A stretch of 64,000 bases of DNA from Polytrichum commune (taxonomy: Eukaryota; Streptophyta; Polytrichopsida; Polytrichales; Polytrichaceae), in NCBI GenBank assembly GCA_950295325.1, contig OX485807.1, positions 16,767,001-16,831,000 on the forward strand, written 5' to 3'. A program made the translations under genes and the position numbers. The notes beneath the pieces are model-generated. The model had not been told where the DNA came from and made no database searches. It worked only from the letters and a program-made list of their open reading frames with translations. Positions 24,411 through 35,474 of the stretch are shown in pieces; positions within the stretch are counted from its first letter, which is position 1; each line of letters opens with the position of its first letter.

Positions 24411-24641
24411 TACACAATGTACACTGAATATGATATTTAGTGTCACTGACTATTTGAAATTACACAATGCTATATCCATATTGTATTGCATATCTCATAT
24501 TCTACATATGTTAAATTGGTTGTCTTGACATTATAAAACACCAACAACTTTACTTGATGAAAAAATTACATCAATAGTATAAAAGATACAACACTATGTA
24601 AATCCAAATAGTAAGTGACACTAACACTAGCATCGTACTTA

Positions 24642-25167
24642 TGCCCCCTTCCCACCTGCCTTTAGCTAAGAATAAAAGTTGGTTCTAACAACCCAGCCTT
24701 CACACCATCAACATTATCTAGTGTTGAGCCTAGTTGGCAAATGATGTGGCATGGCTTAAAAGAGGAGGTTTTAAGCCTAAAGCACCGACCCACCCTCCCA
24801 TCGGTACCTAAACATGAGGTAGGAATATAGGAGCTTTAAAAGTGTCGCCTCCCGCCCTTGTGATTGGTTGCTTTTTAGTCTTAGCCATGAGGGCACCAGG
24901 AGCTCCAATAACAAAAACTCATGGTGAGATAGATGAGCAGTAAGGCATTTGGGGACGGGACAAAAACTACCCAACATGTCATTGCTTGGTAGATAAAACA
25001 ATGAACATGTGTGAAAGCTACTTAACTAACACCTACTCAAAAATCTCCGGAGCAAGTTCTTGCAGGTGCATTGGGATAGCCGGATGCCTCCGCTATAACC
25101 GAGGGAGCTTTACCCGGTTTTTAGGAAGGACTTTGGGTCTTAGCTAAAGTCAGGTGGGAAGGGGGCA
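24642..25167. mobile_element. TIR element with TTA target duplication (Harbinger-like MITE)
   Basis: The 526-bp element has ends of about 29 bp: TGCCCCCTTCCCACCTG followed by CCTTTAGCTAAG at the left, and the inverse at the right (CTTAGCTAAAG, CAGGTGGGAAGGGGGCA). It is flanked by TTA on each side (24639-24641, 25168-25170). Three-bp TWA duplications are typical of PIF/Harbinger, though the TIR does not start with the common GGG. The open frame on the minus strand (24777-25001) has no known domain. Confidence 0.7.
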
Positions 25168-25579
25168 TTAATGTAGTTTCTTACGACCACATAGTGGATT
25201 CTCAGTATCCAAATCTACTACTGCCTTAGATTCGAGAACCTAGCATCTACCTTGTAACGACAAGCAACCCGTGATCCTTGTAGTGAATGTGCCAACACAT
25301 TCCTCGTCGCCACCCACACACTGCCAGAGTCTTGAAGATGTTTGAGGCAGTCAATCGCCATCATTTTTTTCCTTCCTTCCTTCAACAATGGAGTTGACGC
25401 GAGTGAGTGAGTGAACGATCATAGCTGCATCAACGAGGACTCTTAAGTTGCGGATCGTCGAGACCCAATGATGGACAAATCTGAAGTCCCTGCAACCTCT
25501 GCCCTGACTCTCTGCCTGGCTCACCTCGCATCGCATCCCAACAGCAGAAGCAGCAGAAACAGCAGCAGCAGCAGCATCA
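25168..25579. other. Gene-less stretch
   Basis: Borders the array that follows. A minus-strand frame at 25351-25608 is rich in Ala/Ser because of the CAG/CAT repeats, and I do not treat it as a gene. Confidence 0.4.
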
Positions 25580-26278
25580 TCATCACTACTGCTGCAAGTT
25601 GAATACATGTTATAAATTGGATATTATGTCGCCATTGTTGCTGTTGTTGATGTTGTTGTTATTATGGAAGCTGTAACTTACCACGCACCCGGCCCTATTT
25701 CTACGCCCTCACATATATGATACATTGATATATGGATATATGTATATATCAATATTGCATCGCATCGCATCCAAACAGCAGCAACAACAACATCATCACT
25801 ACTGCTGCAAGTTGAATACATGTGATAAATTGGATATTATGTCGTCGTCGTCATCGTCGTTGTTGTTGTTGATGTTGTTATTATGGAAGTTGTAACTTAC
25901 CATGCACCCGGCCCTATTTCTACGCCCTCACATATATGATACATTGATATATGGATATATGTATATATCAATATCGCATCGCATCCAAACATCAACAACA
26001 ACAACATCATCACTATTGCTGCAAGTTGAACATGTGTTATAAATTGGATTATATTATATCATCATCATCGTTGTTGTTGTTGTTGATGTTGCTATTATGG
26101 AAGTTGTAACTTACCACGTACCCGGCCTTATTTCTACGCCCTCACATGTATGATACATTGATATATGGATATATGTATATATCAATATCGCATCACATCA
26201 CATCCAAACAGCAACAACAACAACATCATCACTGCTGCTACAAGTTGAATACATGTGATAAATTGGATATTATGTCGT

Positions 26279-26311
<33 letters not shown>

Positions 26312-26580
26312 GGAAGTTGTAACTTACCACGCACCCAGCCCTATTTCTACGCCCTCACATATATGATACATTGATATATGGATATATGTATATATCAATA
26401 TCGCATCGCATCGCATCCAAACAGCAGCAGCAGCAGCAGAATCATCACTGCTGCAAGTTGAATGAATATATGCTATAAATTGGATATTATGATGTCGTCA
26501 TTGTTGTTGTTATTACGAAAGTTGTAACTTACCATGCATCCAGCCCTATTTATTTCTACGCCCTCACATGATACAATGGT
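25580..26580 (+). repeat. Tandem array, five units of about 214 bp
   Basis: CAAGTTGAA recurs at 25595, 25808, 26022, 26241 and 26454 (spacings 213, 214, 219, 213). Each unit has, in order, CAG/CAA/CAT triplets, CTGCAAGTTGAATACATG, a GTT/GTC triplet run, TTGTAACTTACCACGCACCC, TTTCTACGCCCTCACAT and the palindromic GATATATGGATATATG region. The CAA/CAG and GTT runs are complementary, so each unit can fold. Triplet counts differ from unit to unit. Non-coding. Confidence 0.85.
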
Positions 26581-27749
26581 ATATTGATGTATATATAGAT
26601 GGGGATGTATGTATACAATCCACCGTTACTTTGACTGTTGACCACATGGAGATGTGTGATGATGCCCCCATGTTGGCAATTGGAAAGCGAACCCGTGCGG
26701 AGTTAATTACTAGCTAGCTGCTTTGGCCGATCGAGGCCCGGCCCGACAGCTGATAGATTGATGTAAATTGGGCTGGTTATTATAAAGTACTCGCATGGAA
26801 TCTCAGATCCCTTCGTCAACCGTTTGAAACTCACCACCGGCATTCATGTGCTCGAGGCATAATGAATGATCAAAGCTTCGGGACAAATTACACTCGTTGC
26901 AGGTGGATCGATCGTCACTCGCTCAAAGGTTTGCATTGTGTTGGGGGTGTAACCGGCTAAACCTCAAGTTTACAAGCTATTTGATTCGGCCCTAGCTAGT
27001 TCAAGTGGGTGGCAATTATGTGTAGCGCTCGTGAGGGTCACCGTTTTGGAGTTTTTTGGTAGTTTATGAGCATTCTTAAGAGTATACATTTTGAGGAGTT
27101 TGGTTGTTTGTTGTAGAAGGTAAGACCTAGGGGCATGTTTAAATGGGGATCCGTGTTTTGGAAAAGATGCTTCTAAATAGTTTTAGAAATGGCATTTATG
27201 GACACTTCTAAATTCAGAGACAACTGTGATTATTGGATTGAGCAGAGTGACTGCAAAAGACCTACATACCTTTGCAGTGCATTTGGAGCATGCATGGCTG
27301 GTGCATAATGAATTGTTGGACGACAACATCATCACAAGCCTACGAGACTCAAACAACTTGTCTTACATCAACAAAAATTATCTTGCATCACAAAAAAATA
27401 AAATAAAATCCACCACAATAGTAGACATGTAAGAAAAATTGTCGACACACGATGAGTTGCCTAGGTCTCATACGCTTGTAGTGCATTGAATCTTTTGGAT
27501 TTTGATTTAAGACAAATGGACATTCCATTGTTGGATGAAAGAGTGAACAAGGGTGACTCAACAACCAAGTAAGGTAATTGGATCTTCCCCGGGGGGTACA
27601 CCTTTCATAACACATATGAGAATACGTGAGTGCACAAAACATGGTATTAATTTGAATTGTTCCGTACTATGTATAAATATGCTACAAAAAATTTAACTCG
27701 TAGTTATGTACACGTATGGAGGACGTCAAGAAAATAAATAACATTTGTA
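26581..27749. other. Gene-less stretch, GC-balanced in its left half
   Basis: 26600-26940 resembles single-copy sequence (GATCGAGGCCCGGCCCGACA, GGATCGATCGTCACTCG), and a TATAAAG lies at about 26781. I could not find an exon chain. The remainder is AT-rich repeat-like sequence. Confidence 0.3.
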
Positions 27750-28485
27750 CTTGTATGGTAGGGTCACCAGGCTTTATGGGATAAGTAATCAATATTGGAT
27801 GAAACAAGGATGAGTAATTCTCTCATTTCCTTGTCTTATCCATGTATGTATGGAAGAGGCAATGTCAGGGTTTCGGAAGGGGTGGTTGAGCTGAGAACAA
27901 GGCCATTTCTTTCTTAGGGTTGCAAGAGGAACAACCAATGCATCTTTGTGGCGTGTCTTTGTGGTTGATGTGGGTGGTTGATGCCTTTGTTTGATCAGGG
28001 CGGTATCAAAATTGCGAAGGTGTTGATTCCCACGCGGGTTTTATGTCAATCGTTTTCATATGATTAGTAAACCTCCGATATGTGCAACAATTTAGATCAA
28101 ACATCATAGGGATCGCAATTGTTGCATGTTCTAAGGGTTGCATGTTCTAAGATCAAACATGGAGATTGGTTCATGTCGGTATCAAAAAGGAACCAACAAT
28201 ATGTGGCCTTACGATCTCACATATCATTTGATGATAGATTTAGAAACAATCTAAATTGCTTTACCTTCTTATGACGTATATTGTAGGCTTAGACCCTTAC
28301 GAGTTACATCCAGGACATGAAGAAGTCTTTAATGACTTTATTGATGAATGTCGGATTGTTGAAACTGAATGTACATCTCCTGATTGTACAAAAATACTTA
28401 TATATATATATATAGGAGGTTTTAGAGTATGTTACAAACACACGTGATTCTTGGGTTTTAACGAAAAGTGCACCCCCCCCCCCCC
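27750..28485 (+). repeat. Repeat family K, copy 2
   Basis: Inverted counterpart of 21865-23105. One frame still reads TYIVGLDPYELHPGHEEVFN (28271-28330) before decaying. It ends at a GTGCAC block followed by a C13 run (28473-28485). The two copies bracket the foldback, the Harbinger-like element and the 214-bp array. Confidence 0.5.
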
Positions 28486-28920
28486 AGCAGTCTTTCAATC
28501 CAACATGATTTCATGGAAGAATTACTGCAGTGTACACTGCCATACTTTCTGAGTTACCGTACTAGGTAAAATATTACGTTCAAAGTACAAAGTATTATAG
28601 CATATAGCACGATCTAAAGATGCATAACAGGCGGTGATATATACTACCAACAAATACACGTTGCGATCTGTTACTATACCTCCCAAAAAACTGGTTTGGA
28701 AACAGGCTAGGATAGGACTTGCCACGAGCTAATAAGTTAACATACGCCCCATGATTTATAAGCTTTTGGCTTTAGCGAATAAAACAGATAATAGCATTAA
28801 TATTAATAATATTAATATGAGTGCCGTTTTCACCACTGACAATGATGAAGATTGAGCCTGTTAGTCGTATGTAAAGTAAAGTAGACTGCCCAAGCTGAAA
28901 TCAGTAAGAGGTTAAGGGAC
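28486..28920. other. Gene-less stretch
   Basis: AT-rich with TATTAATATTAATA-type palindromes near 28800. No gene recognised. Confidence 0.4.
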
Positions 28921-28928
28921 GTACCCTT

Positions 28929-29120
28929 TTTTTTCTTTTTCTTTTTTCTTTTTTTCAAGCATTGGCTCTGTGTGGAGTCGAAAGTCTCCACTTTCAAAGT
29001 ACTCCATTGACCGCAACTGAGTCCCAGCTCCCAAGCATGTGAGGTACCCTCCCTCACCGTTCTCATGTACATGGGCTGATATGACCCAAATGGTGACCCA
29101 TGAGAACTACACCAGATTTT
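28929..29120 (-). mobile_element. Possible SINE, minus strand
   Basis: On the minus strand a GC-balanced body of about 165 bp ends in a long A-rich tail (T-rich at 28929-28956 on the plus strand). A tRNA T-arm-like hairpin, GTGGAGACTTTCGACTCCAC, lies near the 3' side and roughly fits a Pol III B box. No clean A box or target duplication, so this is tentative. Confidence 0.3.
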
Positions 29121-29149
29121 AATATCATTGTATTTAGTGTCATAGGGTG

Positions 29150-29490
29150 TTTTCATTTATGTCGTTGTGGTAACTATTCCTAATCAACACCTTTTTATGA
29201 ATAAGTTTACAAGTACTGTCATCCCAACTTATGTTTCTATAACGAAATACTTACAAAGTTGGGTGTCTTCTGCATCCTAGTATTTCATGGGTGATTGCGA
29301 TTTGGGTGAAAATGCGCTTACTAAGTGGCATGAATTGCAACATTGTAATTCGTTCTGATAAGGAATGACAAATAATGTTGGGTTCTTTACCTCCTTTAGT
29401 GTTGGTGGCACTACATGAGAGGTTTACGATTAGAATAGAGCAAGAGAAATAAAATTGGTGACACTGAATAGGCATGTTCAACCTCATGCT
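29150..29490 (+). repeat. Repeat family P, copy 1
   Basis: Resembles 43650-43990: TTATGAATAA(G/C)TTTACA, TGTCATC, AAGGAATGACAA, TAGTGTTGGTG(G)CACTACATG and GCAAGA(G)..AAAATTG(G/A)TGACAC occur in the same order. Non-coding. Confidence 0.45.
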
Positions 29491-29529
29491 AAACATATTG
29501 TGGCAGTAAATGATTAGAAAAATATTCCG

Positions 29530-29640
29530 GAGGTTGTCGACTACCCTGTGCAATCGATATGGTAGTTGACTACCATATCGACTACAAAAGCAGTCGACAT
29601 GAGAGTTGTCACAATATTGACTACAAGCAATCGACATGAC
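29530..29640. repeat. GTCGACTA-rich short repeat
   Basis: Repeated, partly palindromic GTCGACTAC / GTAGTTGACTAC / GCAGTCGACATGA motifs. The same vocabulary occurs at 60755-60895, next to the LINE insertion. Confidence 0.45.
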
Positions 29641-30530
29641 AAGTTGGGTGATGGGAGATTACAAGCCAGAGGGTTCCAATAAAGTGTTTACAAAACCTAG
29701 TAAAAGGCAAAGGGATTTGAATGTGGGATCAACTAATTCTATGGAGTCGGAACCAAACTTAATCCCATGTTTAGAAGGTATTGTGCCCATCCATCTAATT
29801 GTCCATATCCACTGGTGTAGGCAAGGAGGTACTTCCAAGGTCTTGGGATCATTCACTAAGAGTGAGAAGCCAAAGGTGAAATTTTTGGAACCTTTAACAA
29901 AAAAGATCCACAACGCCATCGTAAATTGGTATGTGCACAACGATGTAGACGACATCAAATAGAAACCTATTAAGTATCTTCTAAAAAAAATCAAGTACCG
30001 ACAAAATGAAAAAGTCAATTAAGGAAGCCATTCGATATGCAATGCATGGACCCCAATTTACTAAGGATTGAAATATCGCATATTTTGATTCATAGGTGAA
30101 GAATAAGGTCCAAAATGGAGTTTTCAACCTCAAGTAATTGGTTGATAATGTTTTCCCACCCTCAAAGCAAGCGAGGTGGTGACCCCTTGAGCAATCAAAA
30201 TACAAGCGTTGCTTATGTGGTGAGAACCTTAGGCCAAAGGGTTTCCAAAACAACCAACAGAGCAATTCCTTTGAAGGAACTTAAGTTGGAGAAGGGTGCA
30301 AGCACGGTAAAGTGGACAACTCCTGATCCCTGCCTAGTGTTAAGTGAAAGTGATTCAATTTTATGTACTAACTTTGAATTTTGTGAAGAAACAAACCTTA
30401 AACATTTTTAAAACATCTTGATCTACAAAGCCAAGCAATTTATGATGACAAAAAGAATTCCAAGAAAAGTCTACCTATTTTAGAAGACGGTGCAAGTGGC
30501 GTGCAAGTAGGTGATATTGAATAAGTGACT
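29636..30530 (+). pseudogene. Decayed coding region, probably the N-terminal part of the kinase-like pseudogene
   Basis: Several protein-like stretches follow one another in changing plus-strand frames. At 29636-29962 a frame of 108 codons ends KKIHNAIVNWYVHNDVDDIK. Around 30005 another frame reads MKKSIKEAIRYAMHGPQFTK. At 30190-30411 a third reads LKELKLEKGASTVKWTTPDP and onward. Around 30488 LEDGASGVQVGDIE follows. The frame changes and stops fit an old inactivated gene. No domain is recognisable in this part. Linking it to the kinase-like block at 30894-31560 is an inference from position and strand; about 360 bp of AT-rich sequence lies between them. Confidence 0.35.
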
Positions 30531-30893
30531 GTCTAAAATTTGTTTAAAATATGATAAAATTACATTAAATTGATGGTTTTTTACAAAGTTTTGTTGTGAT
30601 GCCCTCAAGTAGATAATGAATTCAAGGAATATAAAAAAATTCTAACTTCAAAATAGTTAAGGTCATGAAATCTACATCCAAAACTAGACTCAACCATTTG
30701 TTTTTGAGCATCACTTTTGATGCTAAGTATTGAAAATCTCAACTTGATATTCTACATTTGAGTATTTAACACAACAATAGAGGTCATCATAAAAAAAAAT
30801 TCCAATTTAAATAACTCTTTGCTACTACTTTTAGGCCTTTGACCAAAAAAATTATGGTTTTAGTATACCAGAGCATTTTTTTGGTCCACTTTA

Positions 30894-31560
30894 CCATGCT
30901 TGCACCCAGAAGTGGTTAAGGATGTCCTACCCATGCCCATTGTTGTGGATTTGGAATACAACAAAGGTGGTCGTCTTGGAGAGCGAGAAAAAAATGAAGG
31001 GGAGGGGATTCAAATAGATTATCAAAGTGAATTGAGGGTGACAACGACTGTCTCCAAATGATACATGAGCCCAAAAATCCAAAGATCATAAATTTGCAAA
31101 AAGATCGGATCTAAACCAATTCCTTGGCATTTGTTTTAAAGATCTCGCCTCCTTGCTTCATCAAGTTTTGGTTGATCAACAGTGAGATCAATGTGGGCTA
31201 CACACTATGGTGGAACGGGGATACTCTACGATAATGTTTATTTGAGATAGAGTGCATCGACCAAATGACAACATTGTGTTCATGGGTCCAACCAAATGGC
31301 AACGATGGGACCAAGTTGAAAGGTTCCAGAAGACGAGGGCAACGTTATCATGGGCTTTGGTGTGGCTCATGTTGGAATTGCACAATGAAAATATGTAACA
31401 CAATGATCTTTCCATAGACAACATTATGTTTCAATGGGAGCCAGACGGAAACATGAAGATTGGAGTGTGCAATTGGGGGTATGCGTTGCATATGTATGAA
31501 AATGTTAAATCATTTTGGCATGCAAAACCCGAAGTTGCCAACGAACAAATTGAAACATGA
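30894..31560 (+). pseudogene. Protein kinase-like pseudogene
   Basis: The frame around 30906-31050 reads PEVVKDVLPMPIVVDLEYNK and continues GGRLGERE. After a frame change the stretch 31280-31560 contains WALVWLMLELHNENM, a TAA stop (31396-31398), then HNDLSIDNIMF (from 31399) and KIGVCNWGYAL. HNDLSIDN matches the kinase catalytic loop HxDLxxxN, and C-N-W-G sits where the metal-binding D-F/W-G is expected, with Asn replacing Asp (31471-31473). ANEQIET is followed by TGA. With two in-frame stops, a frame change and a lost Asp, this cannot be an active kinase. TAA and TGA could both come from C-to-T changes in CAA and CGA. It may be a host gene relic or cargo of a transposable element. Confidence 0.5.
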
Positions 31561-33174
31561 GAAGTTCTAGGTGTCACTTGAGTTTTTTAAGGTCCATTGT
31601 AGAAGACATCATGATCTGCCTAAATAATACAACAAGGAGGCTAATAGTTTTATGGTTCGAAAAGTTGCACGGCAACTTTGCAACCATCGTCGTGATCCAA
31701 TACTCTATGCCGGGAAGCGTTATAAATTTTGGACCATGACCCTAGATATTTTGTGCAAAAAAACCATGTAATTTAGCTTTCGCGAGACTCTGGATGCAAA
31801 TGGATCATGTGAGGTGGGATGAGCCTGTGGATTGTTGGAAATCCAAAATCAAAGATAGTATAAAGGTTTTTTAGTTTCTTCCGGCTTCCTAAGGGGTTTT
31901 TTAATAGACTTAGCATGCGTGTATCACTAACATGAACTTTCTTGTAAACATTGTTTTGTATCTTTACCAACCCTTTGTAATGATGTCGTCACATCATTTG
32001 TAATGTGATGTGATGGCTAGCGGCCCCGTCACATCTATTTCCACATCTATGCATTGGCGTTTTTTTAAATTTTCAATTAAAATAAACCCCTGCCTGCTTG
32101 CTGGAATCTAACCACATCTACAATTGCAAACTTTGCATTAATGCGTGCTGGTGTATAGTGTTGGCCACACTAGAGTGCAATGAAGGGTAAGTCACGATTG
32201 AAGTATGCCTATCATATTTACTTTAAACAATATATCATAGACATGCTACTAACCGTGCATATTTGGGTTTCAAATGGTTTTCCACAAGGTGGGTTAAACC
32301 TTTTTTAATTTTTTTTAAAAATTTGTAATTAGTAAATGAGATGAGAGTATTGTGGTAAAATGAAATGACAATTGTATTTGAAAAGTTGTAACCTTTCTAC
32401 AATCAAGTTCACAACTATATGCATCAATGTGTGATCAATGTGCCATTCACTAACCGTGCATGTTAGGTTTCACTAAAGGAGCTACAAATGTTGCCCTCTT
32501 CTTTGTAGGCATAGGAAATTGATGAGGTTTTGATATTGTCCTTTTGACTTGTGTAGCCATTTTCTTCTCAAGTTGTTGTTGAAATTTTTGCTTCTTTTTT
32601 GGCCATGGCAAGGTCTGCTCTTTTCATCTTCATCAAATTGCTACATCTACACCTTGCTATGTGATTCGACTGAAGGAAACTCCATGATGAGTGTGAGTTG
32701 ACAGTGATGTTTTAGGTCATTGGCGCGGTCATGATTGAGTTTGAGAGACATCGGACGGTTGAGATTGCATGTGATATAATTTGACGGCCGAGATTATAAG
32801 TACACGGTAAGTGGCATGGTGGAGTATCGTGACATGCACGGTAAGTGGTGTTGCACGGTTAGTAGCATGTCTACGATAGATAACTATGAGACACTTGCTA
32901 ATTGCACACGTGCATATGAAATTATGGATTGATATCTTGGGCCACATAGTCATTTTTGAACGGTGATTTTGTTGCCCCCATGCCATCTCAATTCACAACA
33001 CCCATGTGAATGACTTATAGATCGTGAAGGGGTTTTCCTTCCCTTCCCCTGATGGCATTAAATGCACCCATGCCCATGAATCCATGTTCCCCATCCTTGC
33101 AGTCATAAACCCCATCACGATGCGCAGTTACACAACCCATTGTTGATTGTTGCCAATCTTGGCTGGGGCGAACC
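31561..33174. other. Gene-less stretch
   Basis: 31561-31740 keeps an open plus-strand frame that could be the tail of the kinase-like pseudogene. A palindromic ATGATGTCGTCACATCATTTG is at about 31979. Otherwise nothing recognised. Confidence 0.35.
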
Positions 33175-33250
33175 AACCTGTACACCAGTTCCTTGGAGGC
33201 AAGGGTTTAAGCATCCAAACAAGGAACGAGTATTTGGGTTGGTTCGCCCA
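33175..33250. mobile_element. Family C short hairpin element, copy 5
   Basis: GGGGCGAACCAACCTGTACA at the left pairs with the TTTGGGTTGGTTCGCCC end; the inner GTTCCTTGG pairs with CAAGGAAC. The best-preserved hairpin of the family. Confidence 0.7.
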
Positions 33251-33547
33251 AATATGCCAACTCCATGTCGCCTTGGTGGCTTACAAACCGGGCCCGGTCC
33301 CCAAGCATATGTACTCAACTCATCAAAGTAAAGAAAGAGTCAAGGAACAACATAGGTGCATGAGGGGTGGTGACCTCCTAGTCCACACCCAAATGTATAA
33401 TAGACTAGTTTTAGAACCATGCCTTCCCAGCTCTCTGATGGCCAACCGTTTTGGAACTTCCAAACAATGACTACCTCAGCGCCCACCCACCCTTGTCATA
33501 GATCGTCTAAAACACATAATATATTTAATCCAAATAACTACACATAG

Positions 33548-34608
33548 GGCGGACATTAAGTTCCCCCATACGAACTATGGGGCGTGTCAGATCCGGGCGG
33601 GGGCAGCCTCCAACGAAATTTCTGAACCCGACCGAAAACTGTTGCCCGCCCCGCCCAACTTCGAAAAAAATATTGCCTTTGCATTCTTCAAGGCCGCTTG
33701 ACTACAAATCCCATATTGAGTGCACTTCACCCTTCAAGGTCTAAAATCCAATATATATGTGCACTTCCAACAAGTAAATAAGCAATTTATTGGGATTTCA
33801 TTCCGGAAGTGAAACCATCAATGAAGCATGTAAATAACTTGGAGGTTATAATTTTATGACTTACCATTTGAAATTGTCTTTGTCATTTTAAAATGACACT
33901 TAACTATAGTGTGCTGATCTAGTATGTATATTTTAAAATATTTAGTAATGCCGTCTACTTTCACAAGTATTCTTACACAATTAATTAATGTAAGTATAGG
34001 AATTAATTAATTAATGAAATTACTGGAATTAATTATATTTAATTCCAGTAATTACATTTTATAATTAATTAGACTTACTTAATTTGGTAGGCATACTTTC
34101 TGATTTATTTGGGCTTAATTAAGATTAATCAGAATTAATTAAACTTAATTACATTAAATCACACTTAATTGGTTTGAATGTGTATGAATACTTGTGAAAG
34201 TAGACATTACTAAAATATTTTAAAATATACATTTTAAATCAACACACTAAATTCAAGTGTCATTTTAGAATGACAAAGACAATTTCAAATGGGAAGTCAT
34301 AAAAATTATAACCTCCAAGTTAATTACGTGCTTCATTAATGGTTTCACTTCCGGAATGAAATCCCAATGAATTGCTTATTTACTAGATGGAAGTGCACAT
34401 ATATATTGGATTTTAGACCTTGAAAGTGAAGTGCACTCAATATGGGATTTGTAGTCAAGCGGCCTTGAAGAATGCAAAGGCAATATTTTTTTCGAAGTTG
34501 GGCGGGGCGGGCAGCAGTTTTCGGTCGGGTTCAGAAATTTCACTAGAGGCTGCCCCTGCCCAGATCTGACACGCCCCATAGTTCGTATGGGGGAACTTAA
34601 TGTCCGCC
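33548..34608. mobile_element. Mutator-like foldback element (MULE, long TIRs)
   Basis: 1061 bp flanked by an exact 9-bp direct repeat TACACATAG (33539-33547 and 34609-34617), the duplication size typical of the Mutator superfamily. The TIRs are about 430 bp (33548-33980 and 34178-34608), starting GGCGGACATTAAGTTCCCCC and nearly identical throughout, for example in the GC-rich GCCCGCCCCGCCCAACTTCG block. The 200-bp centre is AT-rich, with ATTAATTAATT motifs and an inner inverted repeat. No transposase, so non-autonomous. The GC-rich outer arms contrast with the AT-rich core. Confidence 0.9.
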
Positions 34609-34617
34609 TACACATAG

Positions 34618-34819
34618 TCTAATGTATACAACAATGAACCCGCTCACAATACTCCATATAAATTTCTTTGATAATTCATAACCACTCAACATGTTGCCAT
34701 CAATGGCATATTGTTTTGGAACTTTGAAACGATGACTGCCTTAGCACCCACACGCCCTCACCGTAAGTTGCCTAAAAGATATAGCAAACATATAGTACCT
34801 ACTTGGTCCAAGATGACCC
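34618..34819. other. Short gene-less stretch
   Basis: Includes TTTTGGAACTTTGAAACGATGACTGCC at 34713-34739, similar to 33450-33475, so the two sides of the foldback share an older repeat. No gene. Confidence 0.35.
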
Positions 34820-35075
34820 TAAACTACCAGGTGATAGTGGAGAGGTACTTATTTCCGAATGAAGTGGGTTGCGGTTCGATTCCCGCTGTGAAATCTTCTC
34901 TCTACTTGATGGGAAAAAAAAACTAGCTAAATAAGTAGGAATCTAAGAACCCACATACCGCAAGGTAGGCAGTAAACCCCACCCTGCACCAAGAAGATTC
35001 TTGAACAGGGTAGGACCAACGGGCTTGAATTCACGTCGGATTGCCCGACATTGATTATTTATTTATTTATTTATT
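34820..35075 (+). mobile_element. Candidate tRNA-derived SINE
   Basis: A Pol III-like B box GGTTCGATTCC lies at 34873-34883 and is preceded about 43 bp upstream by an A-box-like GGTGATAGTGG (34830-34840). The T-arm is only partly paired (GCGG / CCGC), so this is not an intact tRNA. A short A9 run follows at 34914-34922, and the body ends near a (TTTA)n microsatellite at 35054-35078. The box sequences and spacing are what plant SINE heads show. Target duplication not found. Confidence 0.4.
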
Positions 35076-35078
35076 TAA

Positions 35079-35474
35079 CCCCTACTCCAAGTGAATTCCT
35101 TTGGTAGTTCTCACAAGTTCCAACTTCCAACCACGGCGGTTGAGTACTTTCAAACTTCAAGCGCCAATGCTTCAAAGCTTCTTCCGTACCCTTAAGCCGG
35201 TAGACTACATGAATACCATCATGAGTGTGTGTGTGTGTGTTGACCCCATTGTTACCATCTCCTGAAAAGTGGCACAAAAAGTAGGAATAACTTACAGTTG
35301 TAATGATCATGTGCACGCCGCTCTTTTGCAAAGCTAGATATTAAGATATATATGTATATATATGTATATGCTTAGTGTCAGTCGTAAGTTACTTCAATTA
35401 CCCATGTCGGCCGGCATGGACCCATTCAAAGGAAGCGAACATTCAATAATAAACAAATCGAGCTATTGTGGAAG
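35079..35474. other. Gene-less stretch with GT and TA microsatellites
   Basis: (GT)n at 35225-35240 and (TATA/GTAT)n at 35345-35370. No gene recognised. Confidence 0.4.

Noticed and set aside
25351-25608. Minus-strand Ala/Ser-rich frame
   Set aside because: Driven by CAG/CAT triplet repeats at the start of the 214-bp array.
29659-30018. Minus-strand 119-codon frame
   Set aside because: It is the antisense shadow of the plus-strand pseudogene stretch, which reads more protein-like.
34830-34900. Functional tRNA gene around GGTTCGATTCC
   Set aside because: The acceptor, anticodon and T stems do not pair properly, so only a tRNA-derived SINE head is plausible.
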